Shown here one piece after another: positions 25,953 through 35,243 of a stretch of 64,000 nt of DNA (positions are counted from its first letter, which is position 1; every line of letters starts with the position of its first letter). This DNA comes from Rhizobiaceae bacterium. GTDB lineage: Bacteria > Pseudomonadota > Alphaproteobacteria > Rhizobiales > Rhizobiaceae. A program made the position numbers and the translations under genes. The DNA lies in contig JAMLJA010000007.1 of the NCBI GenBank assembly GCA_023953905.1, forward strand, positions 161,379 through 225,378, read 5' to 3'. The notes beneath the pieces are model-generated. The model was given only the letters and a program-made list of their open reading frames with translations. It was not told where the DNA came from and ran no database searches.

Positions 25953-26750
25953 CTAGTGTGCGCGTGTGGGATCGAAGCCTTCACTGTTGACGGCCAGCGA
26001 CGTGCCGCTGGCGAGACCGGCGACGGTAAAGCCTCCGTCGACCGACAAGGTCTGGCCAGTGATGAAACCCGACTTGCTGCTATCGACAAGGAAGAGCGTC
26101 GCCGAGGCGATTTCTTCCGGCGTGCCGTAGCGGCGCATCGGAACGACCTGCATCCAGCCTTCGCGAGCCTCGGCGGTATGGGTTTCGCGGACCATCGGCG
26201 TTTCGATTGGTCCGGGCGCCACGACATTGACCCGCACGCCGAGCGTTGCAAATTCCACTGCCATGACCTGGCTCATGGTGATCACTGCCGCCTTGGACGC
26301 GCCATAGGCCGCGCGACCCTCATTGCCTTTCATGCCCGACACAGATGAGATGTTGACGATTGCCCCATCACGTCCACGCATGGCGCGTGCAGCTTCGCGC
26401 GCCACCACGAAGGAGCCCACGACATTGATGTCGAGGATGCGCCGGAACTGCTCCGCGGTGGTAGCAAGAACCGCGGTGTCCCGTCCTATGCCGGCTGAAT
26501 TGACCGCGCCCCGAAGTGGGCCGAATTCGCCCTCGATGGCGGCAATCTCGGCCACGACTGCCGATTCGTCCGACACGTCGATGCCGGTGCAACGCACGGC
26601 TGCTGCGTCAAACCGGTTTCGTGCCGCTTCGAGGCCGGGCCCGGGCAGATCCATGATGGCGATGCGCCAGCCCTCGGCCAGCGCGGCTTCGACGACGGCC
26701 AGACCAATTCCCGATGCGCCGCCGGTTACCAGAAGCACGTGATCTTGCAT
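25953..26750 (-). CDS. SDR-family oxidoreductase
   Basis: A 265-residue classical SDR: TGGASGIGLAV cofactor loop (9-19), AVNSAGIG in place of NNAG, the catalytic Ser in NISSVSG, AAYGASKAA with the YxxxK pair, and a VAPGPIETPM segment. It is the last gene of the minus arm of the IclR-centred cluster, 17 bases after the AMP ligase. The NSAG variant of the NNAG motif occurs in some SDRs. Probable role: oxidation or reduction of a hydroxy/keto intermediate of the pathway. It is distinct from the second SDR at 30.4 kb. Confidence 0.9.
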   Translation of the reverse strand: MQDHVLLVTGGASGIGLAVVEAALAEGWRIAIMDLPGPGLEAARNRFDAAAVRCTGIDVSDESAVVAEIAAIEGEFGPLRGAVNSAGIGRDTAVLATTAEQFRRILDINVVGSFVVAREAARAMRGRDGAIVNISSVSGMKGNEGRAAYGASKAAVITMSQVMAVEFATLGVRVNVVAPGPIETPMVRETHTAEAREGWMQVVPMRRYGTPEEIASATLFLVDSSKSGFITGQTLSVDGGFTVAGLASGTSLAVNSEGFDPTRAH

Positions 26751-26767
26751 TGGGCGTCTTTCTCTTT

Positions 26768-28381
26768 CTAACGGGCAGACGAAAGAAGATCGTTCCGCGA
26801 GAGTTCTTCGCGCAGGGTCTTCTTCGAAACCTTGCCGTAGGCCGATTTTGGTAGTTCCGGCCAGAACAGGAAGTGTTTTGGCAATTTGTAGCGCGCGATA
26901 CGGTCGTTCAGGAAAGCACCAAGCTCGGCGGCGCTGACCTTGCCGCCCGGTTCCAGCACGCAGATGGCGACGCCGATCTCGCCCCAGACCGGGTCCGGCA
27001 CCCCCAGCACCGCGACTTCCGAGACGCCGGGATGCTGGAGGATTTTCTCCTCGATCTCGCGCGGATAGATGTTCGAGCCGCCCGAGATGTACATGTCGGA
27101 GGCGCGGCCGGTGATGTAAACGAAGCCCTCCGCATCCATGTGGCCGAGGTCGCCGGTGCGGAACCAGCCGTTGCGGAACGCCTTGTCGTTGGCCTCGGGG
27201 TTGTCGTAGTAGCCGGCGAACACGGCCGGGCCGATGACGCAGATCTCGCCGGTCTCGCCGGGTGCGACGGCTTCGCCGGCGTCGTTCTGGATCTCGACCT
27301 GCATGCCGGTTCGCTCGAATCCGCAGGTGCCGATGCGGGCATGCGGCCCGTCCTCAGGCGCGTGGAAGGCCGGCGGCAGCACGGTGATGTTGCCCGTCAC
27401 CTCGCCAAGCCCGAAATACTGCACCAGCACCGGCCCCAGCTTTTCCAGCGCATGGACCTGATCGGTCCGGTACATCGGCGCGCCGGCATAGATGACGTAG
27501 CGCAGGCTGCTGTGGTCCCGCTCGGACACGCTTGGATCGTCGACCATCAGCTTGAGAATGGTCGGAACGGTAAACATCGTTGCGATGCGCCATTCCTCGA
27601 TGAGCCGCCAGGCCGTCGGAACGTCGAGCCTTTCTCCCGGCATCAACACGGTGGTCGCGCCGCGCGCCACCATGGCAAGCTGGTGGACGCCCGCACCATG
27701 CGACAGCGGCGCCACCACGAGCGAGGCGTCGGACGGCCGGAGCCCCGGCATCAGGTCGCAAAGATGGTTCGTCACCACGAACGCCATCTGGCCATGCGTC
27801 AGCACGGTGGCCTTGGGTTGTCCTGTCGTGCCGGAGGTAAAGAAGAACCAGCAGGGATCGTCGCGATCGACGGCTACCTCGCTGGAGGGGTGGCCGCTGT
27901 ATTCATCGACGAGCGCATCGTAAGAAGGGCCGAATTCCGCTTCGCCAATGGCGATCGCGAAGGTCATCTCCGGGCAGCCATCAAGGCAGGCGCGGGCGTG
28001 ATCGGGAAAGGCGGCATTGCAGATCATGCCGGTCGCACCGGATGTCCGGGCTGTCTGTAGGGCCTCGGCTGGCAGTTGCCGGAAGTTGGTCGGCACATAG
28101 ATTGCGCCGACCCTGAAGCAGGCGAACATCGCCTCGAACATCTGATTGCAGTTGGGCGAATGGACGAGAATCCGGTCGCCCTTGCGGACTCCGTACTTCT
28201 CCTGCAATGCGGCAGCCATTGCGGCGATGCGCGCGTCGAATTCGGCCCAGCTCCAGCTCCGCTCGCCCCATGCCAGCGCCACCGCCTCGGGCTGGCGGCG
28301 TCTGGCCTGAACCACGAAATGCGCGAGGTTCATGACCCGAGTGCTTGCCGGGGCGGTGTCGATGGACGTTGCGGCGCTCAT
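26768..28381 (-). CDS. Acyl-CoA synthetase / AMP-dependent ligase
   Basis: A 537-residue ANL-superfamily adenylate-forming enzyme. It has the P-loop WFFFTSGTTGQPKATVLTH, the YFGLGEVTGNI (A5-type) motif, the YITGRASDMYISGGSNIYPREIEE hinge region and the catalytic lysine in SAYGKVSKKTL. It should activate a carboxylic acid to its CoA thioester through an acyl-AMP. The chain is like the fatty-acid/4-coumarate branch, but the acid cannot be named. It sits between the split transketolase and an SDR gene in one direction, so the pathway probably yields a free acid that must be CoA-activated. Confidence 0.9.
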   Translation of the reverse strand: MSAATSIDTAPASTRVMNLAHFVVQARRRQPEAVALAWGERSWSWAEFDARIAAMAAALQEKYGVRKGDRILVHSPNCNQMFEAMFACFRVGAIYVPTNFRQLPAEALQTARTSGATGMICNAAFPDHARACLDGCPEMTFAIAIGEAEFGPSYDALVDEYSGHPSSEVAVDRDDPCWFFFTSGTTGQPKATVLTHGQMAFVVTNHLCDLMPGLRPSDASLVVAPLSHGAGVHQLAMVARGATTVLMPGERLDVPTAWRLIEEWRIATMFTVPTILKLMVDDPSVSERDHSSLRYVIYAGAPMYRTDQVHALEKLGPVLVQYFGLGEVTGNITVLPPAFHAPEDGPHARIGTCGFERTGMQVEIQNDAGEAVAPGETGEICVIGPAVFAGYYDNPEANDKAFRNGWFRTGDLGHMDAEGFVYITGRASDMYISGGSNIYPREIEEKILQHPGVSEVAVLGVPDPVWGEIGVAICVLEPGGKVSAAELGAFLNDRIARYKLPKHFLFWPELPKSAYGKVSKKTLREELSRNDLLSSAR

Positions 28382-28425
28382 GTTTCGTTGTTCCGAATGG
28401 CGTTGGTGTCAGCCGTTTCCGCGGC

Positions 28426-29442
28426 TCAAAGCCAGCACTTGATCCTGTCGATCACGGCCTTGCGGGAAATGCCGTAGCGGTCCTGGAGCACGGGAAGAGA
28501 TCCCGCAGACAGGAAACGGTCGGGAAGTGCGATCTGCCGGAAGGCCGGCGCGACGCCGCCCCTCAGCAGACACCCCGCGACCGCCTCGCCCAGTCCGCCA
28601 ACGATGGTGTGGTTTTCCGCCACGACCACAAGACGCCCGGTGCGTGCGGCCTCGCGAAGAATGGTCACCTCGTCAAGTGGCTTGACGGTCGGCACATGCA
28701 GCACCGCGACATCGACGCCGTCCTTCTGCAGATCCTTGGCCGCGTCCAGCGCGCGCATGGTCATGAAGCCTGTCGAGATGACCAGCACGTCGCGGCCACC
28801 GCGCAGCAGCGCCGCCTTGCCGAGCTCGAAGCGGTAATTGTACTCGTCGAGCACCAGCGGCACCGCGCCGCGCAGCATGCGCATATAGACCGGGCCATGG
28901 TGGTCGGCGACGGCTGTCACCATCTGCTCCACGTCGAGCGCGTCGCACGGGTCGATGACGGTGATGTTGGGCATGGCGCGGAAGATGGCCAGATCGTCGG
29001 TCGCCTGATGGCTCGGCCCATAACCCGTCGTCAGGCCGGGCAACCCGCCGACGAATTTCACATTCGCGTCCTGTTCGGCCACGCCCTGCGAAATGAAGTC
29101 GTAGCAGCGTCGCGCCGCGAACGTCGCGTAGGTTGTGGCGAAGGGAATGAACCCTTCCTTGGCGAGCCCGCCGGCTGCCGTCGCCATCAACTGCTCGGAC
29201 ATGCCCATCTGGTAGAAACGGTCGGGATAGGCCTGCGCGAAAATGTGGATGTCAGTGTATTTCGCCAGATCGGCGCTCATACCGACGATTTCAGGCCGGG
29301 TCCTGCCCAGTTCGACCAGCGCATGGCCGAATGGCGCGGCCTTTGTGCGATGGCCTTCATCGACGGAGGAGGCGATGATTGCCGGCATAGAGGGCGCGGG
29401 AGCGGATGATTTCACGGTCGGTTCCTGGACGTTGGTATTCAT
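28426..29442 (-). CDS. Transketolase C-terminal subunit (split transketolase)
   Basis: A 338-residue protein containing the pyrimidine-binding and C-terminal domains of transketolase: HTKAAPFGHALVELGRTRPEIVGMSADLA, the catalytic-region PDRFYQMGMSEQLMATAAGGLA with the conserved Glu that activates thiamine diphosphate, and TTGYGPSHQATDDLAIFRAM. The ATG overlaps the stop of the N-terminal subunit gene (29439-29442). Two-subunit transketolases occur in several catabolic operons, such as those for apiose and sulfoquinovose, and in archaea, where they transfer a two-carbon ketol unit. Here it probably cleaves a ketose-like intermediate. Confidence 0.92.
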   Translation of the reverse strand: MNTNVQEPTVKSSAPAPSMPAIIASSVDEGHRTKAAPFGHALVELGRTRPEIVGMSADLAKYTDIHIFAQAYPDRFYQMGMSEQLMATAAGGLAKEGFIPFATTYATFAARRCYDFISQGVAEQDANVKFVGGLPGLTTGYGPSHQATDDLAIFRAMPNITVIDPCDALDVEQMVTAVADHHGPVYMRMLRGAVPLVLDEYNYRFELGKAALLRGGRDVLVISTGFMTMRALDAAKDLQKDGVDVAVLHVPTVKPLDEVTILREAARTGRLVVVAENHTIVGGLGEAVAGCLLRGGVAPAFRQIALPDRFLSAGSLPVLQDRYGISRKAVIDRIKCWL

Positions 29443-30284
29443 GCCGGCCTCCTTGCTTCCAATGCCTCATAGGCGCGTTTCCATTCATCGGGCTCGAGCC
29501 GGATGAAGTGGTTCTTCTCGCGCGCCTCCAGAAAATCGACGCCGCAGCCCATCTTGGTGTCGCAGATGATGATGCGAGGCTTGGGCTCGGGATGTTCGCG
29601 GGCATTGTCGAATGCCTTGACGAGCGCCGGCAGGTCGTTGCCGTCGACACGCTGAACGTAGAAGCCGAAGGCCTCGAACTTCGCGACCAGCGGTTCCGTG
29701 CTCATGATCGTCGGCGACGGACCGTCGGCCTGCACCTTGTTGAAGTCGACCAGCGCGATGATGTTGTCGAGCTTGTAATGCGACGCTGAGATCGCCGCCT
29801 CCCAGGTCGGGCCTTCGGCCAGCTCGCCATCGCCCATCAACGTGTAGACGAAGGAACTCGACTTCTTGCGCTTAAGCCCCAGACCCATGCCAACGGCCAT
29901 CGGAAGCCCAAGGCCGATGGAGCCACCCGACATTTCCGCGCCCGGAGTGTAGGACGCCATGCCGGACATCGGCAGACGGCTGTCATCGCAGCCATACGTC
30001 ACCAGTTCGCTTTCGGGCAAGTAGCCGGCTTCCGTGAGGATCGCATAATGGGCGATGCCGTAGTGACCGACAGACAGCAGAAAGCGGTCGCGATCCTCCC
30101 ATTCGGGCTGATCCGGGCGAATGCGCATGGCATGCAGATAAGCGACCGACAACACGTCGGCCACGCCCAGAGCCTGGGCGACATAGCCCTGGCCGTGCAC
30201 TTCGGCCATCGTGATGGCATTGTGCCTCACCCGATGAGCCCGCTCGGCGAGCCGGCTGTTGTGCAAGAGATTTCCTTCGCTCAT
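29439..30284 (-). CDS. Transketolase N-terminal subunit (split transketolase)
   Basis: A 281-residue protein equal to the thiamine-diphosphate pyrophosphate-binding domain: an N-terminal helical part (VRHNAITMAEVHGQGYVAQALGVADVL), GGSIGLGLPMAVGMGLG, and the metal/ThDP motif MGDGELAEGPTWEAAISASHYKLDNIIALVDFN. An AAGGAAC ribosome-binding site precedes ATG 30284. It forms the active enzyme only with the C-terminal subunit encoded directly after it. It is third in the minus arm that begins with the TRAP genes. Confidence 0.93.
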   Translation of the reverse strand: MSEGNLLHNSRLAERAHRVRHNAITMAEVHGQGYVAQALGVADVLSVAYLHAMRIRPDQPEWEDRDRFLLSVGHYGIAHYAILTEAGYLPESELVTYGCDDSRLPMSGMASYTPGAEMSGGSIGLGLPMAVGMGLGLKRKKSSSFVYTLMGDGELAEGPTWEAAISASHYKLDNIIALVDFNKVQADGPSPTIMSTEPLVAKFEAFGFYVQRVDGNDLPALVKAFDNAREHPEPKPRIIICDTKMGCGVDFLEAREKNHFIRLEPDEWKRAYEALEARRPA

Positions 30285-30357
30285 CTACGTTCCTTTTCGA
30301 TATGCGGCCGCTGTTCGCGGCGATCGGGCGCGGAGCAAAGCCGCACCTTCAAACTCA

Positions 30358-31185
30358 TCAGGCAGGTGGCTGCATCGCGCAGCTCTGTCCGCCATCGACG
30401 GGCAGGCAGACGCCCGTGATGAAGCGGGCTTCATCTGAGGCGAGGAAAAGCGCGGCGCTGGCGATATCCCAGCCGTCGCCCATGCGCCCGAGAGGCACCA
30501 TCTTTGAACGCTGCTCGACCATTTCTGCGGCCGATGCGTACTGGCCGGCGATCTGCTTGTAGATCAGCGGTGTATCGATCATGCCCGGCACCACGCAATT
30601 CGCGCGGATGCCCTGGCGTGCATACTGCATGGCGATCGCCACGGTCGCCTGGTTAACGGCGGCCTTGGTCGCGTAATAGGCGAAATAGGGATAGCCGGTC
30701 CATCTGATCGCGGCGAGTGACGAGATGTTGACGATCACGCCCGACTGCTTTTCCAGCATATGCGGCAGCACCGCCCGGCATGTCCGATAGACGGAGCCGA
30801 GATTGAGCGCGACGGATGCTTCAAAGTTCTTCTCGCTCAGTTCGATCGGTCCGCCCATATGGGTGACACCGACATTGTTGTGCAGCACGTCGATGCCGCC
30901 GAGCCGGCGAATGACTGTGTCGACCGCCGCCACGACCGATGCGGTGTCAGTGACGTCGGCGGTGACCGCTTCGGCCACGCCGCCTTCCCGCGAGATGATG
31001 TCGGCGGTTTCGGCCGCCGCATCCTGACTGATGTCGATGCAGGCAACGGAGGCGCCTTCGCGGGCATAGGCGACGGCCGCCGCCTTGCCGTTGCTCCATC
31101 CTTCGCCGGAGGAACCGGCGCCGAAGACGATGACCGTTTTGCCTTCGAAACGGCCGCGCGGGGGGATTGGTATATCGGAAGTCAC
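30358..31185 (-). CDS. SDR-family oxidoreductase
   Basis: A 275-residue SDR starting with GTG that overlaps the TRAP permease stop (31182-31185). The nucleotide loop is extended, VFGAGSSGEGWSNGKAAA, a form seen in one SDR subgroup. Other motifs are LHNNVG, NISSLAA, AYYATKAAV (YxxxK) and CVVPGMIDTPL. Translational coupling to the transporter means it probably performs the first oxidation of the imported substrate, with a polyol or hydroxy acid as a likely type. It differs from the SDR at 26 kb in nucleotide loop and in position. Confidence 0.9.
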   Translation of the reverse strand: MTSDIPIPPRGRFEGKTVIVFGAGSSGEGWSNGKAAAVAYAREGASVACIDISQDAAAETADIISREGGVAEAVTADVTDTASVVAAVDTVIRRLGGIDVLHNNVGVTHMGGPIELSEKNFEASVALNLGSVYRTCRAVLPHMLEKQSGVIVNISSLAAIRWTGYPYFAYYATKAAVNQATVAIAMQYARQGIRANCVVPGMIDTPLIYKQIAGQYASAAEMVEQRSKMVPLGRMGDGWDIASAALFLASDEARFITGVCLPVDGGQSCAMQPPA

Positions 31186-33047
31186 AGCAGGCCTATCGAA
31201 ATCCAGGGAACCAACGCGATCAGGATCAAGCCGACGACCAGCGCGCCTATATAGGGCCAGATCGCGCCGATCGCTTCGTCGGGCGAAACGTTGCCGATCT
31301 TGCAGGCGAGGTAGAAGCCGATGCCGATGGGCGGTGTCATGAGACCGATATTCATGGAGGTCACCACGACCATCGCATACTGGATCTCATGGATCCCGAG
31401 CCCCTTGGCGATGGGAAACATCAGCGGCGACATCAGAACGATTGCGGGGAGACCTTCCAGAATACATCCGAGCACCAGGAAGATGAGGATGCTCAGCGCC
31501 ATGAAGGTGATCCACCCACCGGGCAGGTCGGTCATGAGATTGGCAAGGCTTTGCGCGACGCCTGCCTGAGTGATCGCCCAGGCCATGGCAAGTGCGGTGC
31601 CGAGAATGAGCAGGATAGAGCCTGTCAGGGAAGCAGTTTCGACCAGCATCAGATAGAATTTGCGCCAGCCAATGCCGCCATAAAGAACGATGCCGACGAA
31701 CAGCGCATAGACGACTGCGATGGTGGAAACCTCGGTCGCTGTGGCAACGCCGCCGGCAACCGTCGAACGGATCAGGAAGGGCAGGACGAGCGCAGGCGCC
31801 GCGACGACAAGCGTGCGCATGATCACGGCGGGGGCAGCGCGCCGGACGCCGACCATCTCCTCGTGTCGCGCCTTCCAGCGGGCAAGCCCGACAAGTGCGG
31901 CAAGCAGCACCATGGCGACGACGATACCGCTGGTGAAGAGGCTGGCGATGGACACACCCGCCACCGAACCGAGGACGATCAGCACGATGGACGGCGGAAC
32001 AGTGTCGGCCATTGCCGCGCCAGTTGCCAGAAGCGCGATCATCTCGGGCGGCTTGTTGCCGCGCCGCTTCATCTCGGGGAAGAGCGCAGGGGCGACGGTC
32101 GCCATGTCGGAGACTTTCGACCCCGAAATACCCGACACGATGAACAATGATCCCAACAAGACATAGGACATGCCGGCTTTCACATGGCCCAGAACGGACG
32201 CCAGGAAGTCGACGATCGCCTTGCCCATGCCGGTGGCGTCGAGAATGCAGCCCAGGAGAACGAAGATCGGTACGGACAGGAGAATGACCCCGGACATGCC
32301 TTCGTCCATGCGTCCGATCATGACGTAGACGGGTGTATGGGTTCCGAATGCAAGATAGCTGAGCGTCCCGATACCGAAACAGAAGGCGATCGGAACGCCT
32401 GCCCCCAGGCAGATGGCAACGAACAGGACGAGGAAGATCAGCAGCGAGGAATTGCCCATTGCGATCAGCGCCGGCGAGGCCAGCCACAAGACGGCCGCTG
32501 TCGCGCCGATCGCGACAGCCGAGATCAGGAGGTCGCGCCATGCGCAGGTGCGGATCGTGTAGAACAGCACGATACCCAGCATCAGCACCATTCCGAAGGG
32601 GATCGCGGAGACGCGGAACGTGTTGGGAATATGGAGCGCGGCGGAGGTGATGTACCATTCCTCCATCGCATATTCGAAGGATACCTGAAGCAGGCCCAGG
32701 ATGAATGTGACGATCACCAGGAGGGCGAAGCTCTCGACCAGCGCTCGCAGCCTCGCGGGCAGCATGTTGAGAAACAGAGTCAGGCGCAAATGTTCATTGC
32801 GGTCGAGCGCAATGGCGGAGCCGAGCATGGCGAGCCAGAGGAACGCAATCGATGCGGCTTCCTCGATCCAGACCACGGGATAATGAAATGCGTAGCGCGC
32901 GGCGACGCCACCGAGCAGCAGGCAGGTCACCACGAGCAACAGCAGAGCGGCCACCGCCTCGATGGGACGCATGATCCTGGATCCAGGGCGCGCGTCTGCG
33001 TTTTCGCTGACCTGAGTCAGCGTCATGTCGTCTTCTGCGATCGTCAT
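31182..33047 (-). CDS. TRAP transporter, fused DctQ-DctM permease
   Basis: 621 residues from ATG 33047 (the frame also has a TTG at 33074). The N-terminal 190 residues are a 4-helix DctQ domain (RYAFHYPVVWIEEAASIAFLWLAMLG). The rest is a 12-helix DctM domain with SVPIFVLLGCILDATGMG, VSGISGSKVSDMATVAPALFPEMKRRGNK (SGxSxAxxA-type), ATGAAMADTVPPSIVLIVLGS and MTPPIGIGFYLACKI. Unlike the TAXI permease at 19-21 kb it is of the DctP-dependent type. It partners the binding protein encoded upstream and is coupled to the SDR gene downstream. Confidence 0.93.
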   Translation of the reverse strand: MTIAEDDMTLTQVSENADARPGSRIMRPIEAVAALLLLVVTCLLLGGVAARYAFHYPVVWIEEAASIAFLWLAMLGSAIALDRNEHLRLTLFLNMLPARLRALVESFALLVIVTFILGLLQVSFEYAMEEWYITSAALHIPNTFRVSAIPFGMVLMLGIVLFYTIRTCAWRDLLISAVAIGATAAVLWLASPALIAMGNSSLLIFLVLFVAICLGAGVPIAFCFGIGTLSYLAFGTHTPVYVMIGRMDEGMSGVILLSVPIFVLLGCILDATGMGKAIVDFLASVLGHVKAGMSYVLLGSLFIVSGISGSKVSDMATVAPALFPEMKRRGNKPPEMIALLATGAAMADTVPPSIVLIVLGSVAGVSIASLFTSGIVVAMVLLAALVGLARWKARHEEMVGVRRAAPAVIMRTLVVAAPALVLPFLIRSTVAGGVATATEVSTIAVVYALFVGIVLYGGIGWRKFYLMLVETASLTGSILLILGTALAMAWAITQAGVAQSLANLMTDLPGGWITFMALSILIFLVLGCILEGLPAIVLMSPLMFPIAKGLGIHEIQYAMVVVTSMNIGLMTPPIGIGFYLACKIGNVSPDEAIGAIWPYIGALVVGLILIALVPWISIGLL

Positions 33048-33078
33048 TGTCCGGTCCGTTGTGTCGGGTTGCAACGGC

Positions 33079-33136
33079 GCCCGGCTTTCCGCCGGGCAAG
33101 AAAGGGGACGGGCAGCGGCCCAGCCGCCGCCCGTCC
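33079..33136 (-). other. Two tandem stem-loops between DctP and DctQM genes
   Basis: First after the DctP stop: outer arms GGACGGGC (33106-33113) and GCCCGTCC (33129-33136), with inner arms GCGGC/GCCGC around CCA. Second: GCCCGGC (33079-33085), TTTCC, GCCGGGC (33091-33097). Together they fill the 68-base gap and probably set a higher mRNA level for the binding protein than for the permease. Confidence 0.6.
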
Positions 33137-33141
33137 TGCCC

Positions 33142-34158
33142 TCAGATCAGCTTGCCGGCGCTCTCTTCGAGCAGGCCCCAGGCTTCGTCGCCATAGGTCT
33201 TGCGCCATTCCTCGTAGAAGCCTGCAGTGCGCAGGGTTTCGCGGATGGCGGCCGTGTCGGGGTCGTTGAAGACGAGGCCCTTGGCTTCGAGATCGACCTT
33301 GAGCGTCTTGTTGAGCTCGGCGATGTCTGCCCGCTCCTCGATTGCAGCCTGATTGATGTTCTTTTCGAGGCTGGCGCGAACGTCATCGGGCAAGGCGTCG
33401 ATGGCGCGCTGGTTGGCCAGCGTCCAGAAGCCGTCCCACATGTGATTGGTCATCGAGCAGTATTTCTGCACTTCGTAGAGCTTGCCGACATTGATTGTCG
33501 GCAGCGGGTTTTCCTGCGCGTCGGCAACGCCGGTCTGCAGCGCGGTGTAGGTCTCGTTCCAGTTGATGCTGGTCGGCGCGCAACCGAGCGCCGTGAACAT
33601 CGAGGTCCACAGCGGGCTTACCGGAACGCGGATCTTCAGGCCCTTGAGTTCGGCGGGACCGTTGATCGGCGTGGTCGATGTGGTGATCTGGCGGAAGCCG
33701 TTGTTGAAGATGTTTTCCAGCGCATAGAGTCGTGACTTGGCAATCTCTCCGCGCACGTAGGCGCCCAGACCGCCGTCCATCGCCTTCCAGACCGTGTCGA
33801 TATCGTTGAAGGCAAAGCCGACACCGTTGATCGAGGCCGCCGGAACGAGCGTCGACAGGATGATGCCCGAAAGCGTGAACATCTCGACCGCGCCGGAGCG
33901 CAGCTGGTTCAGCGTGTCTGTGTCGGAGCCGAGCTGGTTGTTCGGGAAAACCGCGATTTCCATGCGGCCGCCGGTCTCGTTGCGGATGCGCTCGACTGCC
34001 TGCGCAAGGCGTACGTTGAGCGGGTGCTCGAGCGGCAGGTTATTGGCAAACTTGAAATTGAATTCCGCTGCTCGGGCCTTGCCGGACATGATGAATGGCG
34101 TGGCGAGCGCTACGCCTCCGGTTGCGGCGAGAAAGCCGCGTCGGTTGATTGAGAACAT
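33142..34158 (-). CDS. TRAP transporter solute-binding protein, DctP family
   Basis: A 338-residue binding protein. ATG 34158 follows AGGGAGGAACAG. The N-terminus carries a twin-arginine signal (INRRGFLAATGGVALATPFIMSGKARA), so it may be Tat-exported. The mature part has the DctP pattern (FKFANNLPLEHPLNVRLAQAVERI, RMEIAVFPNNQLGSDTDTL and LKGLKIRVP with the carboxylate-binding arginine). It is the first gene of the minus arm and lies next to the divergent IclR gene. The ligand of such proteins is usually a sugar acid, aromatic acid or dicarboxylate. Confidence 0.93.
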   Translation of the reverse strand: MFSINRRGFLAATGGVALATPFIMSGKARAAEFNFKFANNLPLEHPLNVRLAQAVERIRNETGGRMEIAVFPNNQLGSDTDTLNQLRSGAVEMFTLSGIILSTLVPAASINGVGFAFNDIDTVWKAMDGGLGAYVRGEIAKSRLYALENIFNNGFRQITTSTTPINGPAELKGLKIRVPVSPLWTSMFTALGCAPTSINWNETYTALQTGVADAQENPLPTINVGKLYEVQKYCSMTNHMWDGFWTLANQRAIDALPDDVRASLEKNINQAAIEERADIAELNKTLKVDLEAKGLVFNDPDTAAIRETLRTAGFYEEWRKTYGDEAWGLLEESAGKLI

Positions 34159-34262
34159 CTGTTCCTCCCTGATGACGACGTTAGCACGGACGCATTTTTC
34201 ACCCGCGCTCACAGCATGTTGTCAGTCCCATTCTCCCGGTCGGGCGACCTCATGTGTCAATG

Positions 34263-34275
34263 TCCATATCATGGA
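34263..34275. promoter_or_regulatory. Candidate IclR operator, DctP-proximal site
   Basis: TCCATATCATGGA has perfect 5-base arms around a 3-base centre. It lies 105 bases before the DctP start on the minus strand and shares the CCA..AT.ATGGA core with the second site at 34347. The interval between DctP and IclR (34159-34378) holds no gene; it is AT-rich around 34290-34340 (candidate promoter DNA). Confidence 0.5.
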
Positions 34276-34346
34276 GCATGAGGCCCTTCAATCATTTTCT
34301 GTTGAGTTATTTTTGCGGATTTCCTATGGTTACAGGAGATTTGTTG

Positions 34347-34361
34347 CTCCACATTATGGAG
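34347..34361. promoter_or_regulatory. Candidate IclR operator, IclR-proximal site
   Basis: CTCCACATTATGGAG has perfect 5-base arms (CTCCA/TGGAG) and sits 17 bases before the IclR start, just upstream of the GGGAGGAAA ribosome-binding site. Its centre is 85 bases from that of the site at 34263-34275, about eight helical turns. Two similar pseudo-palindromes in a divergent promoter suit control of both arms by the IclR protein (inference). Confidence 0.5.
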
Positions 34362-34378
34362 TGACAGGGAGGAAATGT

Positions 34379-35242
34379 ATGAAGGACGTGTCCGAGGCGA
34401 CGGGCAGCCAGAGTATTGAACGCGCCACGAGTCTGCTGGCGATGGTGGCGCAACACCATCGCCAGGGGGCCAGTCTCGCGACACTCGTGGCGGAAAGCGG
34501 CCTCAAGCAGGCCACGGTGCGCCGGTTGCTCGTGGCGCTGATTCGCGCAGGGCTCGTCGATCAGGACGAGGAAACCCGGCGTTATTATCTGGGCGTCTCC
34601 ACCTATGTGTACGGGACTGTCGCGGCCGACCGTTTCGGTCTGCTTCCCATGGCGGGAACCAGCGTGCGACGTCTCGCGGACAAGTCCGAGGACACGGCAT
34701 TCTTCAGTGTGCGGCAAGGGCTCTTCTCCATTTGCCTCAACCGTGAAGAGGGCACGCATCCGATTCGCTCGCATGTGCTGAATGTCGGGCAGCGTCATCC
34801 GCTGGGCGTGGCCGCGCATGGCATTGCAATGCTGGCAGCCCTTCCCGATGCGGAAATGAATGCGGTCATCGAGGCCAATCTGGAGGTTTACTCCGAACAC
34901 TATCCCAAGCTCACCCAGTCCTGGCTACGCGAGCTCATCGCCGAGACGCGCGAGAAGGGATGGGCGGTCAATCCCGGAATATTTCATGTGGGATCATGGG
35001 CGATCGGTGTCGTGGTGCGCGGTCTGGGGGGCGAGGTGAAGGGCGCATTGTCGATCGGTGCAATCGAGAGCCGCCTTGGACCCGATCGGCAACTTGAACT
35101 GAGCGCTTTGCTGAAGACGGAAGCGCGCCGGCTTGAGGCGCATTTCGCCACGCTCGGCGATCATATTCGTCCGATGGCGGACAATGACAGGGCGTTGCCT
35201 CCGGCCGGTCCGGGCAGGCGCGGCGCCGCGAGGAGGGCATGA
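34379..35242 (+). CDS. IclR-family transcriptional regulator
   Basis: 287 residues. The open frame extends far upstream, but that part is antisense to DctP; ATG 34379 follows GGGAGGAAATGT and starts MKDVSEATGSQSIERATSLLAMVAQHH, the standard IclR beginning. Residues 13-75 are the winged helix (SLATLVAESGLKQATVRRLLVALIRAGLVDQD). The ligand domain follows, with FFSVRQGLFSICLNREEG, HPLGVAAHGIAMLAALP and a C-terminal AIGVVVRGLGGEVKGALSIGAIESRL. Probably it controls both the TRAP-transketolase arm and the PPC-BisC arm, with the two palindromes upstream as candidate operators. Confidence 0.93.
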   Translation: MKDVSEATGSQSIERATSLLAMVAQHHRQGASLATLVAESGLKQATVRRLLVALIRAGLVDQDEETRRYYLGVSTYVYGTVAADRFGLLPMAGTSVRRLADKSEDTAFFSVRQGLFSICLNREEGTHPIRSHVLNVGQRHPLGVAAHGIAMLAALPDAEMNAVIEANLEVYSEHYPKLTQSWLRELIAETREKGWAVNPGIFHVGSWAIGVVVRGLGGEVKGALSIGAIESRLGPDRQLELSALLKTEARRLEAHFATLGDHIRPMADNDRALPPAGPGRRGAARRA

Positions 35243-35243
35243 A

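Noticed and set aside
33794..34378. Upstream extension of the IclR frame
   Set aside because: It is antisense to DctP; ATG 34379 has a strong ribosome-binding site and the canonical IclR start.
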